Positions 1-9,758 of a DNA stretch of 64,000 bases are shown here, in pieces. Numbering within the stretch: the stretch's first letter is position 1; each line of letters opens with the position of its first letter. The notes below the pieces were generated by a model. That model saw only the letters and a program-made list of their open reading frames with translations, did no database searches and was not told the origin of the DNA. The DNA is from Lottiidibacillus patelloidae (GTDB taxonomy: Bacteria > Bacillota > Bacilli > Bacillales > SA5d-4), in NCBI RefSeq assembly GCF_002262935.1, contig NZ_NPIA01000008.1:62001-126000 (forward strand), read 5' to 3'. The translations under genes were made by a program, and so were the position numbers.

Positions 1-930
1 TAAAGCAAGAGCAACCGTTAGTGAAAAAGGGATCATAACTAGTTTATGACCATAAAAATTGATAACTGACTGAGCTTGTTCAGCAACTTCCTGAGGATAT
101 CCACCAGCGATTAATGTTCGATTATATGTAACGGTATCAATCAATTGATATAAAGGAATGGCAATGCTAAAAAATACAAATGGCCAAGCATATGATAATA
201 ATTCTTTATAAATTTTACTTAGAGACACTTTTTCGGATTGTTTTGCGGTCTCATATTGTTCTTTAAAAAACTTTCTTTTTTTCAACCAAAATATGAAAAG
301 GACTCCCATACTTGCAATTGCACCGACAAATGCTCCAAATGTTGAAATCCCAATTGCAGTAGAAATCTCTCCATTGTACACCCGAATGATTAAATAGCTT
401 CCTCCTAAAATTACGATAATACGAATGATTTGTTCAACAACTTGTGAAACTGCTGTCGGTTCCATTGATTGATGCCCTTGAAAGTACCCTCTTATTAAAC
501 TCATAACAGGAACGATAATTAATGCAAAACTTACCATTCGAATAACGTAAACGACGTCTGAAATGGTATTACCTGATGTAGCATTTTCGTCTACGATTAA
601 AGGGGCAATAAATGGAGCTAAAATATTTAATAATATAAATGAAATAATACCCGCGCCAGTCATTACTAATATCCCACTATTAAACAAGCGACGCCCAGTT
701 TCATAATCTTCCAAAGCATTATATTTAGCGACAAACTTAGAAACCGCTAGTGGTATTCCTAGAGTCGACAAACTTAACATGATCGTGTATGGAACGTATG
801 CATAACTGAATAGAACTCCGCCTTGAGTTCCAACTAACTCATAAAACGGAAATACATAGATCATTCCTAGAAATTTCGAAATAAAAATTGCTGCTGATAA
901 AATTAATGTTCCACGTAATAATTTACTCAA
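1..930 (-). CDS. murJ: Lipid II flippase MurJ/YtgP-like, C-terminus beyond the window
   Basis: Polytopic membrane protein of the MOP (MATE-like) superfamily, probably the YtgP-type MurJ that flips lipid II for peptidoglycan synthesis. The reading frame is open from a TTG at 930 through to base 1 (310 codons visible), so the C-terminus lies outside the window. The N-terminus reads SKLLRGTLILSAAIFISKFL, typical of YtgP, with a conserved Lys/Arg-rich start and several hydrophobic helices; a GYFQGHQSMEPTA-type loop is visible. An AAGGAAGTG ribosome site lies 7-8 bases upstream of the TTG. The downstream ytfP neighbour agrees with the Bacillus gene order. Family assignment is firm; the precise substrate role is inferred from the B. 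subtilis relative. Confidence 0.85.
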   Translation of the reverse strand, partial: MSKLLRGTLILSAAIFISKFLGMIYVFPFYELVGTQGGVLFSYAYVPYTIMLSLSTLGIPLAVSKFVAKYNALEDYETGRRLFNSGILVMTGAGIISFILLNILAPFIAPLIVDENATSGNTISDVVYVIRMVSFALIIVPVMSLIRGYFQGHQSMEPTAVSQVVEQIIRIIVILGGSYLIIRVYNGEISTAIGISTFGAFVGAIASMGVLFIFWLKKRKFFKEQYETAKQSEKVSLSKIYKELLSYAWPFVFFSIAIPLYQLIDTVTYNRTLIAGGYPQEVAEQAQSVINFYGHKLVMIPFSLTVALAL

Positions 931-960
931 TGGCGATTCACTTCCTTATATAAGACACTA

Positions 961-1374
961 TTACCAACCAGCTATCGGCTGCCTTGTAATTTCAACTTCA
1001 TTTATTATTAAGTAATTGGACTGTTCTGTTAAATGCCCAAATGGTAAATCTGTTATAGCTACAGTAAATCGTTCGTACGCTTCTTGTTCCAATAACAGTT
1101 TCCCTGCATATTCCGCTTGAAATAAAATTGCATACTCTTCCTTGCCATCTAATTGAAAACAAAAAATATATGCATCTTGCTTTTTATCATAAAGCCAAGC
1201 GTAAGAATATTTGTCCAATTTTTGGTTGATCTTTGCTTTTAACTGAGGAATAGACAATAGCATTGTATTTCCTTGGCCACTAGTTGTCCAGCCACCATCT
1301 TCGGGTATAAAACCTTCTTTTATACTAGGTATGTATTGCTGCAAGTTTAACTCTCCAATCGTTTGGATATCCAA
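961..1374 (-). CDS. Hypothetical protein, 137 aa
   Basis: I do not recognise this protein. It is a soluble, mildly acidic 137-residue polypeptide with no signal peptide or membrane segment. It is rich in aromatic residues and alternates beta-like stretches (KYSYAWLYDKKQDAYIFCFQ; EYAILFQAEYAGKLLLEQ), which suggests a small alpha/beta or beta-sandwich fold. It lies between murJ/ytgP (30 bases downstream on the same strand) and the divergent ytfP, so it could be cotranscribed with murJ. The start ATG at 1374 has only a weak upstream purine run (AAAGGAATACA). The coding call rests on length, codon composition and position. Confidence 0.6.
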   Translation of the reverse strand: MDIQTIGELNLQQYIPSIKEGFIPEDGGWTTSGQGNTMLLSIPQLKAKINQKLDKYSYAWLYDKKQDAYIFCFQLDGKEEYAILFQAEYAGKLLLEQEAYERFTVAITDLPFGHLTEQSNYLIINEVEITRQPIAGW

Positions 1375-1487
1375 TCTTCATTGTATTCCTTTTTGTGCCT
1401 ATACTCAATGGATAGTGTTGCAAGTTTCTTTTTTTATTTTACAATGGTATGGTTATGAAAAAAGAATGAATTAAAGGGTGAAACACA

Positions 1488-2744
1488 TTGTTTTATGATG
1501 TAATTGTAATTGGTGGCGGTCCATCTGGTTTAATGGCAGCAGCTGCGGCTAGCGAAAAGGGTGCAACTGTTCTACTTGTTGATAAAGGAAATAAACTCGG
1601 AAGAAAATTAGCGATTTCTGGTGGCGGACGTTGCAATGTTACGAACAGGCTTCCTGTTGAAGAAATAATAAAACATATTCCCGGAAATGGGCGGTTTTTA
1701 TATAGCGCGTTTTCTATTTTTAGTAATGAAGATATTATTAGATTCTTTGAGAAGTTAGGTATTAAATTAAAAGAAGAAGATAATGGAAGAATGTTCCCCA
1801 CTACTGATAAAGCCCAGTCAGTCGTTGATGCTCTTCTTAATCAATTAAAGAAGTTTAATGTAACGATTAAGACAAACACTCCTGTTAAAGAAGTGTTGTA
1901 TGAAAATGATAAAACATGTGGCATTACACTCACTTCTGGCGAAACAATTAATAGTAATGCTGTTATTGTCGCAGTTGGTGGAAAATCAGTACCACATACT
2001 GGTTCTACAGGTGATGGCTATGCTTGGGCGGAAAAAGCTGGACATACGATTACAGAGTTATTTCCTACGGAAGTTCCGATTACTTCAAACGAACGCTTCA
2101 TTAGAGAAAAGCAACTACAAGGGCTTGCTCTGCGTGACATTGATTTAAAAGTTGTAAACCCAAAAGGAAAAGATGTAATCGTTCATAAAGGAGATATGCT
2201 CTTTACTCATTTCGGCATCTCAGGACCGATGGCTCTTCGTTGCAGTCAATTCGTTATTAAAACAATGAAAAAGTTTTCCTTAAAAGAAGTTGAAATGCAA
2301 ATCGACAGCATGCCGGATGATTCCATAGAAAGCGTATTCCAAAAGTTAAATAAATTAGGTAAAGAAGAGCCAAAAAAAGCAATTAAAAATTTATATAAAG
2401 GACTTGTACCTGAGCGTTACCTATTATTCTTACTGGAAAAAGCAGATCTAGACTTACAGCAAACTTATGCCAATACATCTAACGAACAACTTCGTACGTT
2501 TGCAGCACTTTTAAAAGGATTCTCTTTCAAAGTAAATGGTACACTCTCTATTGAAAAAGCATTCGTTACTGGAGGCGGAGTTTCCGTGAAAGAAGTTAAT
2601 CCAAAAACGATGCAATCGAAAATCATGGACCGATTATTTTTCTGTGGAGAAATTTTGGATATTCATGGATACACTGGGGGCTACAATATCACTTCTGCGT
2701 TAGTTACTGGTCGACTAGCAGGAATAAACGCAGCTGAAAAATAA
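1488..2744 (+). CDS. ytfP: NAD(P)/FAD-dependent oxidoreductase, HI0933/BaiN family (YtfP)
   Basis: Flavoprotein of 418 residues, the usual size for the HI0933/YtfP family. The N-terminal Rossmann motif GGGPSG lies at residues 9-14, followed by the family signature [16 protein letters not shown] near residues 38-53 and the C-terminal FAD-binding segment ending [12 protein letters not shown]. The physiological substrate of this family in Bacillus is not established; BaiN of gut clostridia acts on bile-acid derivatives, and that function should not be transferred. I chose the TTG at 1488 because AAAGGGTG sits 7 bases upstream and the FAD motif begins immediately after. A shared hairpin terminator follows. 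Cytoplasmic. Confidence 0.88.
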   Translation: MFYDVIVIGGGPSGLMAAAAASEKGATVLLVDKGNKLGRKLAISGGGRCNVTNRLPVEEIIKHIPGNGRFLYSAFSIFSNEDIIRFFEKLGIKLKEEDNGRMFPTTDKAQSVVDALLNQLKKFNVTIKTNTPVKEVLYENDKTCGITLTSGETINSNAVIVAVGGKSVPHTGSTGDGYAWAEKAGHTITELFPTEVPITSNERFIREKQLQGLALRDIDLKVVNPKGKDVIVHKGDMLFTHFGISGPMALRCSQFVIKTMKKFSLKEVEMQIDSMPDDSIESVFQKLNKLGKEEPKKAIKNLYKGLVPERYLLFLLEKADLDLQQTYANTSNEQLRTFAALLKGFSFKVNGTLSIEKAFVTGGGVSVKEVNPKTMQSKIMDRLFFCGEILDIHGYTGGYNITSALVTGRLAGINAAEK

Positions 2745-2750
2745 AGTAAA

Positions 2751-2776
2751 GGCATCGGAAAATTCCGATGCCTTTT
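2751..2776. terminator. Bidirectional terminator between ytfP and the rhodanese-like gene
   Basis: Perfect 10-bp stem GGCATCGGAA/TTCCGATGCC with an AA loop, T-run on the plus side and an A-rich flank giving a T-run on the minus side. It lies between two convergent genes. Confidence 0.85.
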
Positions 2777-2783
2777 ATGATGC

Positions 2784-3140
2784 TTAAACCGTATAGTAAT
2801 ACACTGGCTTTTTCTTTGCTTTTTTTATTATTCTAGCTGCCATAAGTGCACCTTTTGTTCCATCCGATACAACTACGATATTTTTATCACATTCTTCACT
2901 ATTAACACTACGATGTAAAATAGAAAGTGGAATATTAACCGCATCATCAATCGGTGTTCGATGAACTTCTGAGTAGTCCCTTATATCAATCGTGCAATAG
3001 TCATTACTATTGACTGAAGTTTTTTCAATTGGCTTTAAATAAGCATATGGCACCACAAAATTACGGATGAAATATATTAAAACTATAAATAAAAGACCTG
3101 CTAATACTGCAAACAAAACACTCTCCCCTTTCGTTTGCAA
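2784..3140 (-). CDS. Membrane-anchored rhodanese-like protein without the catalytic Cys
   Basis: 118 residues. One N-terminal transmembrane helix (about residues 7-27) is followed by a short rhodanese-homology domain: CTIDIRDYSEVHRTPIDDAVNIP carries the conserved DIR...A.NIP pattern. The place where a sulfurtransferase has its Cys reads VVVSDGTKGALMAARI, so Cys is replaced and the domain is probably not a classical thiosulfate sulfurtransferase. The two Cys present (CTIDIR and EECD) are not in the active loop. It resembles small rhodanese-like proteins such as B. subtilis YtwF in kind. Role unknown; a binding or scaffold function at the membrane is possible. Confidence 0.75.
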   Translation of the reverse strand: MQTKGESVLFAVLAGLLFIVLIYFIRNFVVPYAYLKPIEKTSVNSNDYCTIDIRDYSEVHRTPIDDAVNIPLSILHRSVNSEECDKNIVVVSDGTKGALMAARIIKKAKKKPVYYYTV

Positions 3141-3379
3141 AAATTAATACTGATACTATTTATACAACGGCTATATTTTATAGTCAAGAGGATTGCTTAC
3201 AGCAGTTATTTCCAACTAGTAATAGGTACTTTCCTATAGTTAAATCCCCCATTTTTTAATTATCATTGCTATACTTTTCACCTATACAAGCATATCAACC
3301 ATAAAATAGTTTATAGTTCCGAGAATATTGTATTTCGATAATTGGAACAACGATCAAATTGATTAGAGGGGGTTTGAAG

Positions 3380-3592
3380 GTGGAGCATAAAACATCTGCA
3401 ATGTGTCAACTTTTATCAACGTTAAACCCAGGAACAAAAGTCAATGAAATTTTCATGCAAGGAAGTTCAGAACAAGTAGCTCACTTTGCAAGTTATGATG
3501 CAAGAACTCGTTTAGCGACTTTTGTACAACAAGACGGTGATTTACTAGTCGTTGATGCTAATCGTATAGATGGAGTAGAACTTAACACATAA
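3380..3592 (+). CDS. 70-aa small protein, first of two tandem paralogues
   Basis: Small protein of 70 residues with no recognised function. I start it at the GTG at 3380, 7 bases after the GGGGG run at 3368-3372; from there it has exactly the same length as the neighbour at 3752. The two share LNPGT.VNEIFMQGSSE, FAS.D..TR.ATFVQ.DGDL, VVDANR.D and the final E.NT. The alternating hydrophobic pattern suggests a small all-beta barrel. It carries one Cys (near residue 8). An upstream in-frame TTG at 3359 is possible but has no ribosome site. The 160 bases to the second copy suggest separate promoters or read-through. Confidence 0.75.
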   Translation: MEHKTSAMCQLLSTLNPGTKVNEIFMQGSSEQVAHFASYDARTRLATFVQQDGDLLVVDANRIDGVELNT

Positions 3593-3751
3593 TATATATT
3601 TTTACTAGTTATATATCTATTTTTAATAGAACTAATTAATTTACCCTGTCCTACAATATTTCTAAGCATAGAATACAACATAGTCGCTCTGATAAATAAA
3701 AAACTTTATTTATGATTGCGACGATCTTTATGTAGGATTGGAGGTAAGAAC

Positions 3752-3964
3752 ATGTCAAACAATAATTCTGCAATCATGCGTATTTTAGCAAACTTAAACC
3801 CAGGAACTGCAGTAAACGAAATCTTTATGCAAGGTTCTTCTGAGCCAGTTCGTAATTTTGCGAGCTTTGACCCTAGCACTCGTATTGCAACATTCGTACA
3901 AGCGGATGGTGACTTAGTAGTAGTTGATGCTAACCGCTTAGATGCAATTGAAATTAACACGTAA
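3752..3964 (+). CDS. 70-aa small protein, second of two tandem paralogues
   Basis: Paralogue of the gene at 3380, identical in length (70 aa) and conserved throughout, most strongly in LNPGTAVNEIFMQGSSE and DGDLVVVDANRLDAIEINT. The start is the ATG at 3752 behind GGATTGGAGG. No signal peptide, no membrane segment, no Cys. Composition points to a compact beta-rich fold, perhaps an Sm/SH3-like barrel, but I cannot name a family. A strong terminator follows directly. The duplication and tight size conservation show that both are real genes; function unknown. Confidence 0.8.
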   Translation: MSNNNSAIMRILANLNPGTAVNEIFMQGSSEPVRNFASFDPSTRIATFVQADGDLVVVDANRLDAIEINT

Positions 3965-3975
3965 TTTTGGCAAAT

Positions 3976-4009
3976 AAAAGAGTAGCTTAAAAAAAGCTAC
4001 TCTTTTTTA
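3976..4009. terminator. Bidirectional terminator between the 70-aa gene and leuS
   Basis: AAAAGAGTAGCTT pairs with AAGCTACTCTTTT across a short A-rich loop; T-run on the plus side and A-run on the other. It serves the convergent genes. Confidence 0.85.
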
Positions 4010-4018
4010 CTTATATTA

Positions 4019-6436
4019 TTAATTTGCAACGATATTTACTAACTTTCCAGGGACAGCAATCACTTTTCGGACTGTTTTCCCTTCAATTTGTTCCTTCACT
4101 TTAACATCCTCAAGCGCAATTTTTTCTAATTGCTCCTTTGATGCATCTACTGGCACGCTAAGTTTAGCGCGAACTTTACCATTAAGTTGGACAACGATTT
4201 CTACTTCACTTTCAACAAGTTTTGTTTCATCAAATGTTGGCCAAGCTTCGTATGAAAGTGTTGTTGAATATCCTAATTTCTCCCAAAGTTCTTCACTTAG
4301 ATGAGGTGCAACTGGAGAAAGTAGTTTTACAAATCCTTCTACATACTCTTTCGGTAGACTATCTGCTTTATATGCTTCATTAATGAATACCATTAGTTGT
4401 GAGATACCAACATTAAAGCGAAGTTCAGTGAAGTCTTCGGTCACTTTTTTCACTGTTTGGTGATATGTGCGTTCAAGTGATTCCGTTGAAGCACCAGTTT
4501 GGACCTTTTCACTTAATTCACCATTTTCACCTACAAATAAACGCCAGACACGATCTAAGAAACGACGTGAACCGTCTAAGCCATTTTCTGACCAAGCGAT
4601 TGATGCATCAAGTGGACCCATGAACATTTCATAAAGACGTAGCGTATCCGCACCATGACTTGCAACGATATCATCAGGGTTAACAACGTTCCCTTTTGAT
4701 TTACTCATTTTTTCGTTATTTTCACCTAAAATCATCCCTTGGTTATATAAACGTTGGAATGGTTCTTTTGTAGGCACTACACCGATATCGTATAACACTT
4801 TATGCCAGAAACGAGCGTAAAGTAAATGAAGTACAGCATGTTCTTGCCCGCCAATATACATATCTACAGGAAGCCACTTTTCAAGCTTAGCTGGATCTGC
4901 AAGCATTTCTTCATTATGTGGATCAATGTATCGTAAGTAGTACCACGAACTACCTGCCCACTGAGGCATTGTGTTCGTTTCACGACGACCTTTTTTCCCA
5001 GTTTCAGGGCAAACAACATTTACCCAATCTTCAATGTTAGCTAATGGTGATTCACCAGTTCCAGAAGGCTTAATTTCCTTTGTTTTTGGAAGTGTCAGTG
5101 GAAGCTCTTCAACCTTAACAGGAGAAATCGTTCCATCTTCCCAATGAATCATCGGAATAGGCTCGCCCCAATAACGTTGACGACTAAATAACCAGTCACG
5201 TAAGCGATAGTTAACTTTCTTTGTTCCACTATTATTCTCTTCAAGCCATGCAATCATTTTTGAGATTGCTTCTTCTTTCCCAAGTCCGTTAAGGAAGTCA
5301 GAGTTTACATGCTCACCTTCACCAGTGTAAGCTTCATTTTCAACATTACCACCTGCAACTACTTCAACAATTGGTAGCTCGAATTTCTTCGCAAACTCAT
5401 AGTCACGCTCATCGTGAGCAGGAACTGCCATAATTGCACCAAAGCCATAGCTTACTAACACATAGTCTGCAATCCAAATTGGTAGTTTTTCACCATTTAC
5501 AGGGTTAACAGCATATGCTCCTGTGAATACACCTGTTTTTTCTTTTGCTAACTCTGTACGCTCAAGGTCACTCTTATGTTTTACTTCGTCAATATAAGCT
5601 TCAACAGCATCTTTTTGCTCAGCAGTAACGATTGTTTCAACTAACGCATGCTCTGGAGCTAATACACAGTACGTTGCACCAAATAACGTGTCCGGACGAG
5701 TTGTGAAAACAGTAAATGTTTCACTTGATCCGTCAACTTTAAATTTCACTTCCGCTCCTTCAGAACGACCAATCCAGTTACGTTGCATATCTTTAATATT
5801 TTCAGGCCAATCTACTTCATCTAAATCATCAACTAAACGATCTGCATAAGCAGTAATTTTTAGCATCCATTGTTTCATTGGACGGCGTTCGACAGGGTGA
5901 CCGCCACGCTCACTCTTCCCATCAATTACTTCTTCGTTTGCTAACACAGTACCAAGTGCTGGGCACCAGTTAACTGCAACTTCATCAATATATGCTAAGC
6001 CTTGTTCATATAATTTTGTGAAAATCCATTGCGTCCATTTATAGTAATTAGGGTCTGTTGTATTTACTTCACGATCCCAATCATATGAAAAACCTAATTC
6101 TTTAATTTGGCGGCGGAATGTGTTGATGTTTTGCTCAGTAAATTCCGCAGGGTCATTTCCTGTGTCTAGTGCATATTGCTCAGCAGGTAATCCAAATGCA
6201 TCCCAACCAATTGGGTGTAGGACATTGTACCCTTGCATACGCTTCATACGAGATAAAATATCAGTTGCCGTATATCCTTCCGGGTGACCTACGTGAAGTC
6301 CTGCACCTGATGGATAAGGAAACATATCTAATGCGTAATAGTTATCTTTACCCTCATCTTCTGTTGTTTTAAACGTTTTTCTTTCTTCCCAATATGTTTG
6401 CCACTTTTTTTCAATCGCTTTGTGGTCAAATGACAT
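4019..6436 (-). CDS. leuS: Leucyl-tRNA synthetase
   Basis: Class I aminoacyl-tRNA synthetase that charges tRNA-Leu with leucine. It is 805 residues long, as in other Bacillaceae. The HIGH-type motif is HVGH at residues 48-51 within [16 protein letters not shown], and the KMSKS loop is present near residue 577. The CP1 editing insertion lies between them ([12 protein letters not shown] region), with the zinc-type/leucine-specific region and the C-terminal tRNA-binding part complete. The start ATG is preceded by AAGGAGGAATTAACA. Expression is governed by the T-box leader upstream. The flanking yttB is as in B. subtilis. No oddities seen. Confidence 0.98.
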   Translation of the reverse strand: MSFDHKAIEKKWQTYWEERKTFKTTEDEGKDNYYALDMFPYPSGAGLHVGHPEGYTATDILSRMKRMQGYNVLHPIGWDAFGLPAEQYALDTGNDPAEFTEQNINTFRRQIKELGFSYDWDREVNTTDPNYYKWTQWIFTKLYEQGLAYIDEVAVNWCPALGTVLANEEVIDGKSERGGHPVERRPMKQWMLKITAYADRLVDDLDEVDWPENIKDMQRNWIGRSEGAEVKFKVDGSSETFTVFTTRPDTLFGATYCVLAPEHALVETIVTAEQKDAVEAYIDEVKHKSDLERTELAKEKTGVFTGAYAVNPVNGEKLPIWIADYVLVSYGFGAIMAVPAHDERDYEFAKKFELPIVEVVAGGNVENEAYTGEGEHVNSDFLNGLGKEEAISKMIAWLEENNSGTKKVNYRLRDWLFSRQRYWGEPIPMIHWEDGTISPVKVEELPLTLPKTKEIKPSGTGESPLANIEDWVNVVCPETGKKGRRETNTMPQWAGSSWYYLRYIDPHNEEMLADPAKLEKWLPVDMYIGGQEHAVLHLLYARFWHKVLYDIGVVPTKEPFQRLYNQGMILGENNEKMSKSKGNVVNPDDIVASHGADTLRLYEMFMGPLDASIAWSENGLDGSRRFLDRVWRLFVGENGELSEKVQTGASTESLERTYHQTVKKVTEDFTELRFNVGISQLMVFINEAYKADSLPKEYVEGFVKLLSPVAPHLSEELWEKLGYSTTLSYEAWPTFDETKLVESEVEIVVQLNGKVRAKLSVPVDASKEQLEKIALEDVKVKEQIEGKTVRKVIAVPGKLVNIVAN

Positions 6437-6470
6437 TGTTAATTCCTCCTTGTTTTTCCAATTTTGGATA

Positions 6471-6730
6471 AAATAAAAAACCTCCCATCCCTAGCCTTAA
6501 TGCTAGGGACGAGAGGTTGAGATCATAAGTTCAAACTTCCCGCGGTACCACCCAAATTAGTGTAACCACTCACTTTAACAATCCTTAACGCGGAGTACGG
6601 TAAGCGCTAGCATAGCAGTTAACTATGTTCACACTTACAGCTCAAAGGTGAGTTCATGAAGATCACAGGATTGACTCGCACCTACCGTCAACTCTCTAAA
6701 CCTTTTTCCTCATTACTAGTCCTTTTCAAA
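6471..6730 (-). promoter_or_regulatory. T-box leader of leuS, leucine (CTC) specifier
   Basis: Transcribed leader that senses uncharged tRNA-Leu. The T-box core TGGTACCGCGG is at 6539-6556; the T in TGGT fits the A discriminator base of tRNA-Leu. In the stem I region the specifier loop reads GAACTCACC, with CTC (Leu) at 6650-6652. The terminator stem CCTCTCGTCCCTAGC/GCTAGGGATGGGAGG is at 6481-6516, with the U-tract at 6471-6480 just before leuS. Layout is standard: stem I, antiterminator with T-box, terminator, ribosome site. Confidence 0.95.
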
Positions 6731-6757
6731 GCTTTATAATTTTATAAGTTAATTTGT

Positions 6758-6786
6758 ATTGTATGAATGTTTTTCCAAAGTGTCAA
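6758..6786 (-). promoter_or_regulatory. Sigma-A promoter of leuS
   Basis: On the minus strand a -35 TTGACA (6781-6786) is followed after 17 bases by a -10 TACAAT (6758-6763), directly upstream of the T-box leader. Confidence 0.85.
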
Positions 6787-6821
6787 GGCTATAGACCAAT
6801 TATTTGCAAAAAAATTTACTT

Positions 6822-8012
6822 TTAAACAGAAACTTGTTCATTTTCCCGCTTTAATTTCAAATCATACGTCAGTGTAGCAAAGATCGCGATAAAGAAAAGG
6901 CCAATCAATAAATAAAAGAGCATTTGAATGCCATACAAGTCAACAATAATTCCGCCAAACAAAGGACCAATCATCCGGCCACCTGTTGCTGTACTATTGA
7001 CAATTCCTTGGTAAAAACCTTCTCGCCCTTTTGGCGCAAGGCTGTTTGCAATTGTTGGCACAGCTGGCCAAACTAGCATTTCACCAATCGTAAGAACAAT
7101 CATCGCAATGACAAAAATACTAAATTGTTCTGCAAAAATTAATATAATAAATGAGAAGATGAAGATTACTAACCCTAAAGTTATTTGCGATTTTAATGAT
7201 TTTGCACGCTTAACGAGCATTGATGCAAATGGTTGCCCTAATACGATAAGCGCCCCGTTAATCGTCCATAATAAACTATATTGCTTCAAGCTTATTCCTA
7301 ACGTTTGTGTATGAGCCGAAATTGTTGCCTGCCACTGACAATAGGCAAGCCAAGCCAATAAATAAGCAACACATAAAGTTAATAAAGCGGTTAATTTTGT
7401 GCGATTTTTAATCACAAACTTTTGTTCAAGAATACTAGTAGTTCCTTGAGCATTATCTGCCGCTTTTTTAGCAAGCGGACGATATGTAAATAAAACAAGT
7501 AAAAAGAACATGAAATACATAAATCCGTTTGCGATGAAAATATATTCAAATTTATAATCCGCAACTAAACCACCAAGCGCTGCACCAACAGCAACCCCTA
7601 GATTTTGTGCAACATAAATTGCGTTAAATGCTTTTCTACCACCTTCTGGCCAAACACTACCTGCCATTGCATAGATGGAAGGAAACATAATTCCAGCCCC
7701 AAAACCTAGTACAATCATTAAAACGACATATGGCGTCCAACTATGAAATGGTACTAGTAAAAAGGCGGATGTCATCGTGATGGAAAGGCCAATTAAAATA
7801 GATTTATAACCACCAAACCGGTCAAATAATAAGCCACCGATGAGATTACCAGCTATCCCAGCTGCAGCATTAAGCATTAAAACCATACCAGCTAGTGATA
7901 ATGATTTCCCTAAATGAAGATGAATATATATTGTGTTAAGTGGCCATAAAAACGAGGCACCTGTAACATTTATTATCATCCCGATAATTAAAAGCCATAA
8001 AGATCTTGGCAC
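6822..8012 (-). CDS. yttB: MFS transporter YttB
   Basis: Major facilitator superfamily permease of 396 residues with twelve predicted helices in two halves. An MFS motif A variant, GGLLFDRFGGYKS, occurs in the loop after helix 2 (about residues 59-71), and the central cytoplasmic loop is short and charged. YttB of B. subtilis is the same size and lies next to leuS, which supports the name. The substrate is unknown; family members are often annotated as drug exporters. The gene has its own start (ATG, GGAGG-type site upstream) and ends about 35 bases before the leuS promoter, with no clear terminator seen. Confidence 0.85.
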   Translation of the reverse strand: MPRSLWLLIIGMIINVTGASFLWPLNTIYIHLHLGKSLSLAGMVLMLNAAAGIAGNLIGGLLFDRFGGYKSILIGLSITMTSAFLLVPFHSWTPYVVLMIVLGFGAGIMFPSIYAMAGSVWPEGGRKAFNAIYVAQNLGVAVGAALGGLVADYKFEYIFIANGFMYFMFFLLVLFTYRPLAKKAADNAQGTTSILEQKFVIKNRTKLTALLTLCVAYLLAWLAYCQWQATISAHTQTLGISLKQYSLLWTINGALIVLGQPFASMLVKRAKSLKSQITLGLVIFIFSFIILIFAEQFSIFVIAMIVLTIGEMLVWPAVPTIANSLAPKGREGFYQGIVNSTATGGRMIGPLFGGIIVDLYGIQMLFYLLIGLFFIAIFATLTYDLKLKRENEQVSV

Positions 8013-8199
8013 TAGACTTCCTCCTAAACTTTCATTTCCTTCATCATTTTATTTCGATTACCGAAAAAAATCAATGTAAAATTATTAAGCTAACGATGGC
8101 AAGGTACACTTTATTGGATAGATAGCAGTATCATGGTAAAATGCAACTAGTCTTTCTTTATTATTAACATTATTTTGCTACATGAAAGAAGGGATTATA

Positions 8200-9150
8200 A
8201 TGTCCATTCCATATACATTTCCAGAAGGAAAACGATATAACACTTGGAACTACGAGCTTCGCCAGCATTTTGGCGAAAAAGTATTTAAAATTCCGTTAGA
8301 TGCTGGCTTTGATTGCCCTAACCGTGATGGAAAAGTTGCACACGGTGGCTGTACTTTTTGCAGTGAACGAGGCTCTGGGGATTTTGCCGGAGATCGCCAA
8401 GATGATTTAATTACTCAATTTAACGATATAAAAGGACGAATGCACAAAAAGTGGAAAAATGGTAAATATATCGGCTATTTTCAAGCTTACAGCAACACAT
8501 ATGCACCAGTAGAAGAGCTTCGTGAAAAATTCGAAGTCATCTTGAAGCAAGAAGGTGTTGTTGGATTATCGATTGCAACTCGTCCTGATTGTTTGCCTGA
8601 TGATGTAGTCGAATATTTAGCTGAACTAAACGAACGAACTTACTTATGGGTAGAGCTCGGCTTACAAACGATCCATGAAAGAACGGCCTTACTTATTAAT
8701 CGTGCACATGATTATCAATGTTATGTAGACGGTGTTGCTAAATTGCGTAAACACGGTATTCGCGTCTGTGCCCACATTATTAATGGGTTGCCACTAGAAA
8801 CGCCAGAAATGATGGTTGAAACGGCCAAAGAAGTTGCAAAACTAGATGTACAAGGAATTAAAATTCATCTTCTGCACTTATTAAAGAAAACACCGATGGT
8901 TAAGCAATATGAAAAAGGACTTGTCGAGTTTATGAGTCTTGAATCCTATATAACTACAGTAGTCAATCAACTGGAAGTACTTCCACCGTCTATGACGATT
9001 CACAGATTAACAGGTGATGGACCGGCTAACTTAATGATAGGTCCAATGTGGAGTATGAATAAGTGGGATGCATTAAATGGGATTGATGCAGAATTAAAAA
9101 GACGAGATAGTTACCAAGGAAAATTTTACAAAGAAAAGGTTGAACAATAA
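8200..9150 (+). CDS. mnmL: Radical SAM protein YtqA (MnmL), tRNA wobble uridine modification
   Basis: Radical SAM enzyme of the TIGR01212 family, 316 residues. Cys39, Cys51 and Cys54 form the Cys-x11-Cys-x2-Cys set (DCPNR...GGCTFC) that binds the 4Fe-4S cluster; this wide spacing is typical of the family. YtqA has been reported to act with YtqB in making mnm5s2U at tRNA position 34 in Gram-positive bacteria lacking MnmC, hence the name MnmL (known from the family, not shown here). I prefer the ATG at 8200, because AGAAGGGA lies 5-6 bases upstream; an ATG at 8182 lacks a site. The stop codon abuts the start of ytqB, so the two are translationally linked. Confidence 0.88.
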   Translation: MSIPYTFPEGKRYNTWNYELRQHFGEKVFKIPLDAGFDCPNRDGKVAHGGCTFCSERGSGDFAGDRQDDLITQFNDIKGRMHKKWKNGKYIGYFQAYSNTYAPVEELREKFEVILKQEGVVGLSIATRPDCLPDDVVEYLAELNERTYLWVELGLQTIHERTALLINRAHDYQCYVDGVAKLRKHGIRVCAHIINGLPLETPEMMVETAKEVAKLDVQGIKIHLLHLLKKTPMVKQYEKGLVEFMSLESYITTVVNQLEVLPPSMTIHRLTGDGPANLMIGPMWSMNKWDALNGIDAELKRRDSYQGKFYKEKVEQ

Positions 9151-9723
9151 ATGTTGCTAGAAAGAATATTACCGTATACAAAAACATTACTAAGACAAGC
9201 TGTTACAGAAGGCGATATCGTCATTGACGCTACTGTCGGAAATGGTAATGATACGCTTTTTTTAACAGAGCTTGTTGGGAATACAGGCCATGTTTATGGC
9301 TTCGACATTCAAAGTGAGGCTATTGAAAATACAACAAAGCTTCTTACTGAAAATAATGTTAGTGCTCGCGTAACACTTTTTCAAGAGAGCCACGACCGCT
9401 TTCCAAACCTCTTGAGCAACGATCACTTACTAAAAGTGAAGGCTGCTATTTTTAACCTTGGCTACTTGCCAAAAGGCGATAAATCCATTGTCACCAAACC
9501 CGATACAACTATTCGCGCTGTACAACAATTGCTAGAGTATATGCCAACTGGCGGCCTTATTATTTTAGTTGTGTACCACGGGCATGAAGGTGGAAAAACA
9601 GAAAAAGATGCTTTACTAGACTACTTAAAAACGATCGAACAAAAACGAGCAAATGTCTTACAATACCAATTTATTAACCAAGTAAATGATCCGCCTTTTA
9701 TCGTTGCACTTGAGAAAAAGTAG
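9151..9723 (+). CDS. mnmM: tRNA methyltransferase YtqB (MnmM)
   Basis: Class I SAM-dependent methyltransferase of 190 residues. Motif I VIDATVGNGNDTLFL spans residues 24-38, and FNLGYLPKGDK supplies the NPPY-like motif IV. YtqB is reported as MnmM, which methylates nm5s2U to mnm5s2U at the tRNA wobble position. The ATG follows the ytqA stop codon without a gap (TAA-ATG), and its ribosome site (AAAGGTTG) lies inside ytqA. This pairing is the usual one in Bacillaceae and Lactobacillales. No terminator is evident before the downstream acetyltransferase gene. Confidence 0.9.
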   Translation: MLLERILPYTKTLLRQAVTEGDIVIDATVGNGNDTLFLTELVGNTGHVYGFDIQSEAIENTTKLLTENNVSARVTLFQESHDRFPNLLSNDHLLKVKAAIFNLGYLPKGDKSIVTKPDTTIRAVQQLLEYMPTGGLIILVVYHGHEGGKTEKDALLDYLKTIEQKRANVLQYQFINQVNDPPFIVALEKK

Positions 9724-9758
9724 ATTATTATACGTGAAATTTGGAGTGTGAACTAGCA

